From: Loxodes magnus
Taxonomy: Eukaryota; Ciliophora; Karyorelictea; Loxodida; Loxodidae
Reading direction: 5' to 3'
Assembly (NCBI GenBank): GCA_946699065.1
Contig: CAMPDV010000304.1
Coordinates: forward strand, 306,748-370,747
Length of the DNA stretch: 64,000 bases
Below the pieces are notes generated by a model. That model was not told where the DNA came from. It was given only the letters and a program-made list of their open reading frames with translations, and did not search any database. Positions 10,343-24,121 of the stretch are shown here, in pieces. Within the stretch, counting starts at the first letter, position 1. Each line of letters starts with the position of its first letter. Made by a program: the position numbers and the translations under genes.

Positions 10343-13297
10343 CGTCTAATCTACACTTCCCGATACGATGAACTCTGAATCACTGGATATAGCCACAGCA
10401 TATACATAATGTGTGTGACCACTCATGGTCTTACAGGTACCTGTCTTGACGTCCCATAGTCTCACCGTCTAATCTACACTTCCCGATACGATGAACTCTG
10501 AATCACTGGATATAGCCACAGATAATACATAATGTGTGTGACCACTCATGGTCTTACAGGTACCTGTCTTGACGTCCCATAGTCTCACCGTATTATCTCC
10601 ACTTCCCGATACGATGAACTCTGAATCACTGGATATAGCCACAGATAATACACAACTAGTGTGACCACTCATGGTCTTACAGGTACCTGTCTTGACGTCC
10701 CATAGTCTCACCGTCTTATCTCTACTTCCCGATACGATGAACTCTGAATCACTGGATATAGCCACAGATAATACATAATGTGTGTGACCACTCATGGTCT
10801 TACAGGTACCTGTCTTGACGTCCCATAGTCTCACCGTCTAATCTACACTTCCCGATACGATGAACTCTGAATCACTGGATATAGCCACAGCATATACATA
10901 ATGTGTGTGACCACTCATGGTCTTACAGGTACCTGTCTTGACGTCCCATAGTCTCACCGTATAATCATAACTTCCCGATACGATGAACTCTGAATCACTG
11001 GATATAACCACAGCATATACATAATGTGTATGACCACTCATGGTCTTACAGGTACCTGTCTTGACGTCCCATAGTCTCACCGTCTAATCTACACTTCCCG
11101 ATACGATGAACTCTGAATCACTGGATATAGCCACAGATAATACACAACTAGTGTGACCACTCATGGTCTTACAGGTACCTGTCTTGACGTCCCATAGTCT
11201 CACCGTCTTATCTCTACTTCCCGATACGATGAACTCTGAATCACTGGATATAACCACAGCATATACATAATGTGTGTGACCACTCATGGTCTTACAGGTA
11301 CCTGTCTTGACGTCCCATAGTCTCACCGTCTAATCTACACTTCCCGATACGATGAACTCTGAATCACTGGATATAGCCACAGATAATACATAACTAGTGT
11401 GACCACTCATGGTCTTACAGGTACCTGTCTTGACGTCCCATAGTCTCACCGTATAATCATAACTTCCCGATACGATGAACTCTGAATCACTGGATATAAC
11501 AACAGCATATACATAATGTGTATGACCACTCATGGTCTTACAGGTACCTGTCTTGACGTCCCATAGTCTCACCGTATAATCTACACTTCCCGATACGATG
11601 AACTCTGAATCACTGGATATAGCCACAGCATATACATAACTAGTGTGACCACTCATGGTCTTACAGGTACCTTTCTTGACGTCCCATAGTCTCACCGTCT
11701 AATCTACACTTCCCGATACGATGAACTCGGAATCACTGGATATAGCCACAGATAATACACAACTAGTGTGACCACTCATGGTCTTACAGGTACCTGTCTT
11801 GACGTCCCATAGTCTCACCGTCTAATCTACACTTCCCGATACGATGAACTCTGAATCACTGGATATAGCCACAGCATATACATAACTAGTGTGACCACTC
11901 ATGGTCTTACAGGTAACTGTCTTGACGTCCCATAGTCTCACCGTATAATCATAACTTCCCGATACGATGAACTCTGAATCACTGGATATAACCACAGCAT
12001 ATACATAATGTGTATGACCACTCATGGTCTTACAGGTACCTGTCTTGACGTCCCATAGTCTCACCGTCTAATCTACACTTCCCGATACGATGAACTCTGA
12101 ATCACTGGATATAGCCACAGATAATACACAACTAGTGTGACCACTCATGGTCTTACAGGTACCTGTCTTGACGTCCCATAGTCTCACCGTCTTATCTCTA
12201 CTTCCCGATACGATGAACTCTGAATCACTGGATATAGCCACAGCATATACATAATGTGTGTGACCACTCATGGTCTTACAGGTACCTGTCTTGACGTCCC
12301 ATAGTCTCACCGTCTAATCATAACTTCCCGATACGATGAACTCTGAATCACTGGATATAACCACAGATAATACACAACTAGTGTGACCACTCATGGTCTT
12401 ACAGGTACCTGTCTTGACGTCCCATAGTCTCACCGTCTAATCTACACTTCCCGATACGATGAACTCTGAATCACTGGATATAGCCACAGATAATACATAA
12501 TGTGTATGACCACTCATGGTCTTACAGGTACCTGTCTTGACGTCCCATAGTCTCACCGTATAATCTACACTTCCCGATACGATGAACTCTGAATCACTGG
12601 ATATAGCCACAGCATATACATAACTAGTGTGACCACTCATGGTCTTACAGGTACCTGTCTTGACGTCCCATAGTCTCACCGTCTAATCATAACTTCCCGA
12701 TACGATGAACTCTGAATCACTGGATATAGCCACAGATAATACATAATGTGTGTGACCACTCATGGTCTTACAGGTACCTGTCTTGACGTCCCATAGTCTC
12801 ACCGTCTAATCTACACTTCCCGATACGATGAACTCTGAATCACTGGATATAGCCACAGCATATACACAACTAGTGTGACCACTCATGGTCTTACAGGTAC
12901 CTGTCTTGACGTCCCATAGTCTCACCGTCTAATCTACACTTCCCGATACGATGAACTCTGAATCACTGGATATAGCCACAGATAATACATAATGTGTGTG
13001 ACCACTCATGGTCTTACAGGTACCTGTCTTGACGTCCCATAGTCTCACCGTTTTATCATTACTTCCCAATACGATGAACTCTGAATCAATGGATATAGCC
13101 ACAGCATATACACAACTAGTGTGACCACTCATGGTCTTACAGGTACCTGTCTTGACGTCCCATAGTCTCACCGTCTAATCTACACTTCCCGATACGATGA
13201 ACTCTGAATCACTGGATATAACCACAGCATATACATAATGTGTATGACCACTCATGGTCTTACAGGTACCTGTCTTGACGTCCCATAGTCTCACCGT
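10343..13297 (-). repeat. Array region of 2- and 3-blade open segments
   Basis: Open segments are 10469-10834, 10838-11080, 11084-11326, 11330-11695, 11822-12064, 12068-12310, 12437-12679 and 12929-13171 (80-121 aa). Codon-2 TAG separates them, sometimes with one or two lone TAG units between. Local variants are K-K-G (near 11671), K-T-V for K-T-G (near 11914) and the Leu-Gly-Ser-Asn-Asp-Lys blade with S-I-D for S-S-D (near 13050), which becomes frequent to the right. Confidence 0.8.
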
Positions 13298-13786
13298 CTA
13301 ATCTACACTTCCCGATACGATGAACTCTGAATCACTGGATATAGCCACAGATAATACACAACTAGTGTGACCACTCATGGTCTTACAGGTACCTGTCTTG
13401 ACGTCCCATAGTCTCACCGTCTTATCTCTACTTCCCGATACGATGAACTCTGAATCACTGGATATAGCCACAGATAATACATAATGTGTGTGACCACTCA
13501 TGGTCTTACAGGTACCTGTCTTGACGTCCCATAGTCTCACCGTATAATCTCTACTTCCCGATACGATGAACTCTGAATCACTGGATATAACCACAGCATA
13601 TACATAATGTGTGTGACCACTCATGGTCTTACAGGTACCTGTCTTGACGTCCCATAGTCTCACCGTCTTATCATAACTTCCCGATACGATGAACTCTGAA
13701 TCACTGGATATAGCCTCAGATAATACATAATGTGTGTGACCACTCATGGTCTTACAGGTACCTGTCTTGACGTCCCATAGTCTCAC
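13298..13786 (-). CDS. Open WD40 segment, 4 blades (162 aa)
   Basis: Blade order is HY/Y-D-K with Leu-Ser-Glu, HY/R-D-Y, HY/R-D-K and SC/V-D before TAG. The Leu-Ser-Glu blade is a GCT to GAG change in an otherwise Ala/Val position. The first two blades are repeated at 13913-14155, 615 bp (5 units) away. Confidence 0.48.
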   Translation of the reverse strand: MRLWDVKTGTCKTMSGHTHYVLSEAISSDSEFIVSGSYDKTVRLWDVKTGTCKTMSGHTHYVYAVVISSDSEFIVSGSRDYTVRLWDVKTGTCKTMSGHTHYVLSVAISSDSEFIVSGSRDKTVRLWDVKTGTCKTMSGHTSCVLSVAISSDSEFIVSGSVD

Positions 13787-15757
13787 CGTCTAATCTGCAC
13801 TTCCCGATACGATGAACTCTGAATCACTGGATATAGCCACAGCATATACACAACTAGTGTGACCACTCATGGTCTTACAGGTACCTATCTTGACGTCCCA
13901 TAGTCTCACCGTCTAATCTCTACTTCCCGATACGATGAACTCTGAATCACTGGATATAACCACAGCATATACATAATGTGTGTGACCACTCATGGTCTTA
14001 CAGGTACCTGTCTTGACGTCCCATAGTCTCACCGTCTTATCATAACTTCCCGATACGATGAACTCTGAATCACTGGATATAGCCTCAGATAATACATAAT
14101 GTGTGTGACCACTCATGGTCTTACAGGTACCTGTCTTGACGTCCCATAGTCTCACCGTCTAATCATAACTTCCCGATACGATGAACTCTGAATCACTGGA
14201 TATTGCCACAGCATATACACAACTAGTGTGACCACTCATGGTCTTACAGGTACCTGTCTTGACGTCCCATAGTCTCACCGTCTAATCTACACTTCCCAAT
14301 ACGATGAACTCTGAATCACTGGATATAGCCACAGCATATACATAACTAGTGTGACCACTCATGGTCTTACAGGTAACTGTCTTGACGTCCCATAGTCTCA
14401 CCGTATAATCATAACTTCCCGATACGATGAACTCTGAATCACTGGATATAGCCACAGATAATACATAATGTGTGTGACCACTCATGGTCTTACAGGTACC
14501 TGTCTTGACGTCCCATAGTCTCACCGTCTTATCTCTACTTCCCGATACGATGAACTCTGAATCACTGGATATAGCCACAGCATATACATAATGTGTGTGA
14601 CCACTCATGGTCTTACAGGTACCTGTCTTGACGTCCCATAGTCTCACCGTCTAATCATAACTTCCCGATACGATGAACTCTGAATCACTGGATATAACCA
14701 CAGATAATACACAACTAGTGTGACCACTCATGGTCTTACAGGTACCTGTCTTGACGTCCCATAGTCTCACCGTCTAATCTACACTTCCCGATACGATGAA
14801 CTCTGAATCACTGGATATAGCCACAGATAATACATAATGTGTATGACCACTCATGGTCTTACAGGTACCTGTCTTGACGTCCCATAGTCTCACCGTATAA
14901 TCTACACTTCCCGATACGATGAACTCTGAATCACTGGATATAGCCACAGCATATACATAACTAGTGTGACCACTCATGGTCTTACAGGTACCTGTCTTGA
15001 CGTCCCATAGTCTCACCGTCTAATCTACACTTCCCGATACGATGAACTCTGAATCACTGGATATAGCCACAGATAATACATAATGTGTGTGACCACTCAT
15101 GGTCTTACAGGTACCTGTCTTGACGTCCCATAGTCTCACCGTCTAATCTACACTTCCCGATACGATGAACTCTGAATCACTGGATATAGCCACAGCATAT
15201 ACATAACTAGTGTGACCACTCATGGTCTTACAGGTAACTGTCTTGACGTCCCATAGTCTCACCGTCTTATCTCTACTTCCCGATACGATGAACTCTGAAT
15301 CACTGGATATAGCCACAGATAATACATAACTAGTGTGACCACTCATGGTCTTACAGGTACCTGTCTTGACGTCCCATAGTCTCACCGTCTAATCTACACT
15401 TCCCAATACGATGAACTCTGAATCACTGGATATAGCCACAGATAATACATAATGTGTGTGACCACTCATGGTCTTACAGGTACCTGTCTTGACGTCCCAT
15501 AGTCTCACCGTATTATCATAACTTCCCGATACGATGAACTCTGAATCACTGGATATAGCCACAGCATATACATAATGTGTGTGACCACTCATGGTCTTAC
15601 AGGTACCTGTCTTGACGTCCCATAGTCTCACCGTCTAATCATAACTTCCCGATACGATGAACTCTGAATCACTGGATATAACCACAGATAATACACAACT
15701 AGTGTGACCACTCATGGTCTTACAGGTACCTGTCTTGACGTCCCATAGTCTCACCGT
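13787..15757 (-). repeat. Array region of 2- and 3-blade open segments
   Basis: Open segments are 13913-14155, 14282-14647, 14774-15016, 15143-15385 and 15389-15631. Almost all are separated by one lone TAG-containing unit, so the TAGs tend to fall in a 3-unit rhythm here. The K-T-V blade recurs near 14376 and 15236, copied from the type seen near 11914. Confidence 0.78.
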
Positions 15758-16615
15758 CTAATCTACACTTCCCGATACGATGAACTCTGAATCACTGGAT
15801 ATAGCCACAGATAATACATAATGTGTGTGACCACTCATGGTCTTACAGGTACCTGTCTTGACGTCCCATAGTCTCACCGTATAATCTACACTTCCCGATA
15901 CGATGAACTCTGAATCACTGGATATAGCCACAGATAATACATAATGTGTGTGACCACTCATGGTCTTACAGGTACCTGTCTTGACGTCCCATAGTCTCAC
16001 CGTATTATCTCCACTTCCCGATACGATGAACTCTGAATCACTGGATATAGCCACAGATAATACACAACTAGTGTGACCACTCATGGTCTTACAGGTACCT
16101 GTCTTGACGTCCCATAGTCTCACCGTCTTATCTCTACTTCCCGATACGATGAACTCGGAATCACTGGATATAGCCACAGATAATACATAATGTGTGTGAC
16201 CACTCATGGTCTTACAGGTACCTGTCTTGACGTCCCATAGTCTCACCGTATTATCTGCACTTCCCGATACGATGAACTCTGAATCACTGGATATAGCCAC
16301 AGATAATACACAACTAGTGTGACCACTCATGGTCTTACAGGTACCTGTCTTGACGTCCCATAGTCTCACCGTTTTATCATTACTTCCCAATACGATGAAC
16401 TCTGAATCAATGGATATAGCCACAGCATATACACAACTAGTGTGACCACTCATGGTCTTACAGGTACCTGTCTTGACGTCCCATAGTCTCACCGTATTAT
16501 CTCCACTTCCCGATACGATGAACTCTGAATCACTGGATATAGCCACAGATAATACACAACTAGTGTGACCACTCATGGTCTTACAGGTACCTGTCTTGAC
16601 GTCCCATAGTCTCAC
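15758..16615 (-). CDS. Open WD40 segment, 7 blades (285 aa)
   Basis: Seven blades equal the count of the commonest propeller. Turns in order are G-D-N, N-D-K, A-D-N, R-D-K, G-D-N, V-D-Y and V-D before TAG. The second blade is the Leu-Gly-Ser type with S-I-D. A-D-N is notable because A-D is usually followed by TAG elsewhere in the array. Confidence 0.55.
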   Translation of the reverse strand: MRLWDVKTGTCKTMSGHTSCVLSVAISSDSEFIVSGSGDNTVRLWDVKTGTCKTMSGHTSCVYAVAISIDSEFIVLGSNDKTVRLWDVKTGTCKTMSGHTSCVLSVAISSDSEFIVSGSADNTVRLWDVKTGTCKTMSGHTHYVLSVAISSDSEFIVSGSRDKTVRLWDVKTGTCKTMSGHTSCVLSVAISSDSEFIVSGSGDNTVRLWDVKTGTCKTMSGHTHYVLSVAISSDSEFIVSGSVDYTVRLWDVKTGTCKTMSGHTHYVLSVAISSDSEFIVSGSVD

Positions 16616-16864
16616 CGTCTAATCTACACTTCCCGATACGATGAACTCTGAATCACTGGATATAGCCACAGATAATACACAACTAGTGTGACCACTCATG
16701 GTCTTACAGGTACCTGTCTTGACGTCCCATAGTCTCACCGTCTAATCATAACTGCCCGATACGATGAACTCTGAATCACTGGATATAGCCACAGCATATA
16801 CATAACTAGTGTGACCACTCATGGTCTTACAGGTACCTGTCTTGACGTCCCATAGTCTCACCGT

Positions 16865-19800
16865 CTAATCATAACTTCCCGATACGATGAACTCTGAATC
16901 ACTGGATATAACCACAGCATATACACAATGTGTGTGACCACTCATGGTCTTACAGGTACCTGTCTTGACGTCCCATAGTCTCACCGTATAATCTCTACTT
17001 CCCGATACGATGAACTCTGAATCACTGGATATAACCACAGATAATACATAACTAGTGTGACCACTCATGGTCTTACAGGTACCTGTCTTGACGTCCCATA
17101 GTCTCACCGTCTAATCTACACTTCCCGATACGATGAACTCTGAATCACTGGATATAGCCACAGATAATACATAATGTGTGTGACCACTCATGGTCTTACA
17201 GGTACCTGTCTTGACGTCCCATAGTCTCACCGTTTTATCATTACTTCCCAATACGATGAACTCTGAATCAATGGATATAGCCACAGCATATACACAACTA
17301 GTGTGACCACTCATGGTCTTACAGGTACCTGTCTTGACGTCCCATAGTCTCACCGTCTAATCTACACTTCCCGATACGATGAACTCTGAATCACTGGATA
17401 TAGCCACAGATAATACATAATGTGTGTGACCACTCATGGTCTTACAGGTACCTGTCTTGACGTCCCATAGTCTCACCGTTTTATCATTACTTCCCAATAC
17501 GATGAACTCTGAATCAATGGATATAGCCACAGCATATACACAACTAGTGTGACCACTCATGGTCTTACAGGTACCTGTCTTGACGTCCCATAGTCTCACC
17601 GTCTAATCTACACTTCCCGATACGATGAACTCTGAATCACTGGATATAGCCACAGATAATACATAATGTGTGTGACCACTCATGGTCTTACAGGTACCTG
17701 TCTTGACGTCCCATAGTCTCACAGTTTTATCATTACTTCCCAATACGATGAACTCTGAATCACTGGATATAGCCACAGCATATACACAACTAGTGTGACC
17801 ACTCATGGTCTTACAGGTACCTGTCTTGACGTCCCATAGTCTCACCGTCTAATCTACACTTCCCGATACGATGAACTCTGAATCACTGGATATAGCCACA
17901 GATAATACATAATGTGTGTGACCACTCATGGTCTTACAGGTACCTGTCTTGACGTCCCATAGTCTCACCGTTTTATCATTACTTCCCAATACGATGAACT
18001 CTGAATCAATGGATATAGCCACAGCATATACACAACTAGTGTGACCACTCATGGTCTTACAGGTACCTGTCTTGACGTCCCATAGTCTCACCGTCTAATC
18101 TACACTTCCCGATACGATGAACTCTGAATCACTGGATATAACCACAGCACATACATAACAAGTGTGACCACTCATGGTCTTACAGGTACCTGTCTTGACG
18201 TCCCATAGTCTCACCGTCTAATCATAACTTCCCGATACGATGAACTCTGAATCACTGGATATAGCCACAGATAATACACAACTAGTGTGACCACTCATGG
18301 TCTTACAGGTACCTGTCTTGACGTCCCATAGTCTCACCGTCTAATCTACACTTCCCGATACTATGAACTCTGAATCACTGGATATAGCCTCAGATAATAC
18401 ATAATGTGTGTGACCACTCATGGTCTTACAGGTACCTGTCTTGACGTCCCATAGTCTCACCGTCTAATCATAACTTCCCGATACGATGAACTCTGAATCA
18501 CTGGATATAACCACAGCATATACACAATGTGTGTGACCACTCATGGTCTTACAGGTACCTGTCTTGACGTCCCATAGTCTCACCGTATAATCTCTACTTC
18601 CCGATACGATGAACTCTGAATCACTGGATATAACCACAGATAATACATAACTAGTGTGACCACTCATGGTCTTACAGGTACCTGTCTTGACGTCCCATAG
18701 TCTCACCGTCTAATCTACACTTCCCGATACGATGAACTCTGAATCACTGGATATAGCCACAGATAATACATAATGTGTGTGACCACTCATGGTCTTACAG
18801 GTACCTGTCTTGACGTCCCATAGTCTCACCGTTTTATCATTACTTCCCAATACGATGAACTCTGAATCAATGGATATAGCCACAGCATATACACAACTAG
18901 TGTGACCACTCATGGTCTTACAGGTACCTGTCTTGACGTCCCATAGTCTCACCGTCTAATCTACACTTCCCGATACGATGAACTCTGAATCACTGGATAT
19001 AGCCACAGATAATACATAATGTGTGTGACCACTCATGGTCTTACAGGTACCTGTCTTGACGTCCCATAGTCTCACCGTTTTATCATTACTTCCCAATACG
19101 ATGAACTCTGAATCAATGGATATAGCCACAGCATATACACAACTAGTGTGACCACTCATGGTCTTACAGGTACCTGTCTTGACGTCCCATAGTCTCACCG
19201 TCTAATCTACACTTCCCGATACGATGAACTCTGAATCACTGGATATAGCCACAGATAATACATAATGTGTGTGACCACTCATGGTCTTACAGGTACCTGT
19301 CTTGACGTCCCATAGTCTCACCGTTTTATCATAACTGCCCGATACGATGAACTCTGAATCACTGGATATAGCCACAGCATATACACAACTAGTGTGACCA
19401 CTCATGGTCTTACAGGTACCTGTCTTGACGTCCCATAGTCTCACCGTCTAATCTACACTTCCCGATACGATGAACTCTGAATCACTGGATATAGCCACAG
19501 ATAATACATAATGTGTGTGACCACTCATGGTCTTACAGGTACCTGTCTTGACGTCCCATAGTCTCACCGTTTTATCATTACTTCCCAATACGATGAACTC
19601 TGAATCAATGGATATAGCCACAGCATATACACAACTAGTGTGACCACTCATGGTCTTACAGGTACCTGTCTTGACGTCCCATAGTCTCACCGTCTAATCT
19701 ACACTTCCCGATACGATGAACTCTGAATCACTGGATATAACCACAGCACATACATAACAAGTGTGACCACTCATGGTCTTACAGGTACCTGTCTTGACGT

Positions 19801-20062
19801 CCCATAGTCTCACCGTCTAATCATAACTTCCCGATACGATGAACTCTGAATCACTGGATATAGCCACAGATAATACACAACTAGTGTGACCACTCATGGT
19901 CTTACAGGTACCTGTCTTGACGTCCCATAGTCTCACCGTCTAATCTACACTTCCCGATACTATGAACTCTGAATCACTGGATATAGCCTCAGATAATACA
20001 TAATGTGTGTGACCACTCATGGTCTTACAGGTACCTGTCTTGACGTCCCATAGTCTCACCGT
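16865..20062 (-). repeat. 1599-bp (13-unit) tandem duplication with nested 246-bp dimers
   Basis: Copies are 16865-18463 and 18464-20062, offset exactly 1599 bp. Each copy has, from low to high coordinate, one R-D-Y/H-C-V dimer, four near-identical 246-bp dimers (17111-18091 and 18710-19690), then three lone TAG units, one with AACAAGTG and one with the ATA-silent change. The third dimer differs: Leu-Gly-Ser-Asn-Asp-Lys in the left copy (17603-17845) and Ser-Gly-Ser-Tyr-Asp-Lys in the right (19202-19444). This shows two levels of amplification plus later divergence or conversion. All open segments here are 80 residues. Confidence 0.85.
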
Positions 20063-21661
20063 ATTATCATAACTTCCCGATACGATGAACTCTGAATCAC
20101 TGGATATAGCCACAGCATATACATAATGTGTGTGACCACTCATGGTCTTACAGGTACCTGTCTTGACGTCCCATAGTCTCACCGTCTAATCTAAACTTCC
20201 CGATACGATGAACTCTGAATCACTGGATATAGCCACAGCATATACATAATGTGTGTGACCACTCATGGTCTTACAGGTACCTGTCTTGACGTCCCATAGT
20301 CTCACCGTCTAATCTACACTTCCCGATACTATGAACTCTGAATCACTGGATATAGCCTCAGATAATACATAATGTGTGTGACCACTCATGGTCTTACAGG
20401 TACCTGTCTTGACGTCCCATAGTCTCACCGTTTTATCATTACTTCCCAATACGATGAACTCTGAATCAATGGATATAGCCACAGCATATACACAACTAGT
20501 GTGACCACTCATGGTCTTACAGGTACCTGTCTTGACGTCCCATAGTCTCACCGTCTAATCTACACTTCCCGATACGATGAACTCTGAATCACTGGATATA
20601 GCCACAGATAATACATAATGTGTGTGACCACTCATGGTCTTACAGGTACCTGTCTTGACGTCCCATAGTCTCACCGTTTTATCATTACTTCCCAATACGA
20701 TGAACTCTGAATCAATGGATATAGCCACAGCATATACACAACTAGTGTGACCACTCATGGTCTTACAGGTACCTGTCTTGACGTCCCATAGTCTCACCGT
20801 CTAATCTACACTTCCCGATACGATGAACTCTGAATCACTGGATATAGCCACAGATAATACATAATGTGTGTGACCACTCATGGTCTTACAGGTACCTGTC
20901 TTGACGTCCCATAGTCTCACCGTCTAATCTGCACTTCCCGATACGATGAACTCGGAATCACTGGATATAACCACAGCACATACATAACAAGTGTGACCAC
21001 TCATGGTCTTACAGGTACCTGTCTTGACGTCCCATAGTCTCACCGTTTTATCATTACTTCCCAATACGATGAACTCTGAATCACTGGATATAGCCACAGA
21101 TAATACACAACTAGTGTGACCACTCATGGTCTTACAGGTACCTGTCTTGACGTCCCATAGTCTCACCGTCTTATCTCTACTTCCCGATACGATGAACTCT
21201 GAATCACTGGATATAGCCACAGCATATACACAACTAGTGTGACCACTCATGGTCTTACAGGTACCTATCTTGACGTCCCATAGTCTCACCGTCTAATCAT
21301 AACATCCCGATACGATGAACTCGGAATCACTGGATATAGCCACAGCATATACATAATGTGTGTGACCACTCATGGTCTTACAGGTACCTGTCTTGACGTC
21401 CCATAGTCTCACCGTCTAATCTACACTTCCCGATACTATGAACTCTGAATCACTGGATATAGCCACAGATAATACATAATGTGTGTGACCACTCATGGTC
21501 TTACAGGTACCTGTCTTGACGTCCCATAGTCTCACCGTCTAATCATAACTTCCCGATACGATGAACTCTGAATCACTGGATATAACCACAGCATATACAC
21601 AATGTGTGTGACCACTCATGGTCTTACAGGTACCTGTCTTGACGTCCCATAGTCTCACCGT
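20063..21661 (-). repeat. Array region, short segments; part of a 13-unit repeat
   Basis: Open segments are 20309-20551, 20555-20797 and 20924-21289. The last (121 aa; K-I-G, N-D-K and C-Y-V-C-A-V-V blades) is copied exactly in translation at 22523-22888, 1599 bp away. 21290-21661 consists of three consecutive TAG units with no open segment. Confidence 0.75.
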
Positions 21662-22273
21662 CTAATCTGCACTTCCCGATACGATGAACTCGGAATCACT
21701 GGATATAACCACAGCACATACATAACAAGTGTGACCACTCATGGTCTTACAGGTACCTGTCTTGACGTCCCATAGTCTCACCGTTTTATCATTACTTCCC
21801 AATACGATGAACTCTGAATCACTGGATATAGCCACAGATAATACACAACTAGTGTGACCACTCATGGTCTTACAGGTACCTGTCTTGACGTCCCATAGTC
21901 TCACCGTCTTATCTCTACTTCCCGATACGATGAACTCTGAATCACTGGATATAGCCACAGCATATACACAACTAGTGTGACCACTCATGGTCTTACAGGT
22001 ACCTATCTTGACGTCCCATAGTCTCACCGTTTTATCATTACTTCCCAATACGATGAACTCTGAATCACTGGATATAGCCACAGATAATACACAACTAGTG
22101 TGACCACTCATGGTCTTACAGGTACCTGTCTTGACGTCCCATAGTCTCACCGTCTTATCTCTACTTCCCGATACGATGAACTCTGAATCACTGGATATAG
22201 CCACAGATAATACATAATGTGTGTGACCACTCATGGTCTTACAGGTACCTGTCTTGACGTCCCATAGTCTCAC
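21662..22273 (-). CDS. Open WD40 segment, 5 blades (203 aa)
   Basis: Blade order is HY/R-D-K, SC/N-D-K, SC/R-D-K (K-I-G), SC/N-D-K and CY/A-D before TAG. It contains an internal 2-blade repeat, and its last three blades equal 20924-21289. This open segment was therefore built by re-use of the same module. Confidence 0.5.
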   Translation of the reverse strand: MRLWDVKTGTCKTMSGHTHYVLSVAISSDSEFIVSGSRDKTVRLWDVKTGTCKTMSGHTSCVLSVAISSDSEFIVLGSNDKTVRLWDVKIGTCKTMSGHTSCVYAVAISSDSEFIVSGSRDKTVRLWDVKTGTCKTMSGHTSCVLSVAISSDSEFIVLGSNDKTVRLWDVKTGTCKTMSGHTCYVCAVVISSDSEFIVSGSAD

Positions 22274-24121
22274 CGTCTAATCTACACTTCCCGATACGAT
22301 GAACTCTGAATCACTGGATATAGCCACAGCATATACATAATGTGTGTGACCACTCATGGTCTTACAGGTACCTGTCTTGACGTCCCATAGTCTCACCGTA
22401 TAATCATAACTTCCCGATACGATGAACTCTGAATCACTGGATATAACCACAGCATATACACAATGTGTGTGACCACTCATGGTCTTACAGGTACCTGTCT
22501 TGACGTCCCATAGTCTCACCGTCTAATCTGCACTTCCCGATACGATGAACTCGGAATCACTGGATATAACCACAGCACATACATAACAAGTGTGACCACT
22601 CATGGTCTTACAGGTACCTGTCTTGACGTCCCATAGTCTCACCGTTTTATCATTACTTCCCAATACGATGAACTCTGAATCACTGGATATAGCCACAGAT
22701 AATACACAACTAGTGTGACCACTCATGGTCTTACAGGTACCTGTCTTGACGTCCCATAGTCTCACCGTCTTATCTCTACTTCCCGATACGATGAACTCTG
22801 AATCACTGGATATAGCCACAGCATATACACAACTAGTGTGACCACTCATGGTCTTACAGGTACCTATCTTGACGTCCCATAGTCTCACCGTCTAATCATA
22901 ACTTCCCGATACGATGAACTCTGAATCACTGGATATAGCCACAGCATATACATAATGTGTGTGACCACTCATGGTCTTACAGGTACCTGTCTTGACGTCC
23001 CATAGTCTCACCGTCTAATCTACACTTCCCGATACTATGAACTCTGAATCACTGGATATAGCCACAGATAATACATAATGTGTGTGACCACTCATGATCT
23101 TACAGGTACCTGTCTTGACGTCCCATAGTCTCACCGTATAATCTGCACTTCCCGATACGATGAACTCTGAATCACTGGATATAGCCACAGCATATACAAC
23201 ATTATTGTGACCACTCATGTTCTTACAGGTACCTGTCTTGACGTCCCATAGTCTCACCGTCTAATCTACACTTCCCGATACGATGAACTCTGAATCACTG
23301 GATATAGCCACAGATAATACACAACTAGTGTGACCACTCATGGTCTTACAGGTACCTGTCTTGACGTCCCATAGTCTCACCGTCTAATCTGCACTTCCCG
23401 ATACGATGAACTCTGAATCACTGGATATAGCCACAGATAATACACAACTAGTGTGACCACTCATGGTCTTACAGGTACCTGTCTTGACGTCCCATAGTCT
23501 CACCGTCTAATCTGCACTTCCCGATACGATGAACTCTGAATCACTGGATATAGCCACAGATAATACACAACTAGTGTGACCACTCATGGTCTTACAGGTA
23601 CCTGTCTTGACGTCCCATAGTCTCACCGTATTATCTGCACTTCCCGATACGATGAACTCTGAATCACTGGATATAGCCACAGATCATACATAACTAGTGT
23701 GACCACTCATGGTCTTACAGGTACCTGTCTTGACGTCCCATAGTCTCACCGTATTATCTGCACTTCCCGATACGATGAACTCTGAATCACTGGATATAGC
23801 CACAGATAATACACAACTAGTGTGACCACTCATGGTCTTACAGGTACCTGTCTTGACGTCCCATAGTCTCACCGTCTTATCTCTACTTCCCGATACGATG
23901 AACTCTGAATCACTGGATATAGCCACAGCATATACACAACTAGTGTGACCACTCATGGTCTTACAGGTACCTATCTTGACGTCCCATAGTCTCACCGTCT
24001 AATCTGCACTTCCCAATACGATGAACTCTGAATCACTGGATATAGCCACAGCATATACATAATGTGTGTGACCACTCATGGTCTTACAGGTACCTGTCTT
24101 GACGTCCCATAGTCTCACCGT
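22274..24121 (-). repeat. Array region with H-N-N blade subtype and a TGA stop
   Basis: Open segments are 22277-22519, 22523-22888, 23015-23257 and 23684-23995. 23015-23257 contains a divergent blade, S-G-H-N-N-V-V-Y-A-V preceded by C-K-N-M. 23684-23995 ends at a TGA inside a blade rather than at codon 2. 23261-23629 is three consecutive TAG units. Confidence 0.75.
23684..23686 (-). other. In-frame TGA inside a blade
   Basis: Codon 25, normally TTA (Leu), is TGA (plus strand agatcatac instead of agataatac). This is a stop under both the standard code and a TAG-as-sense code. The same change recurs at 25283-25285, 24914-24916 and 32663-32665. Confidence 0.9.
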
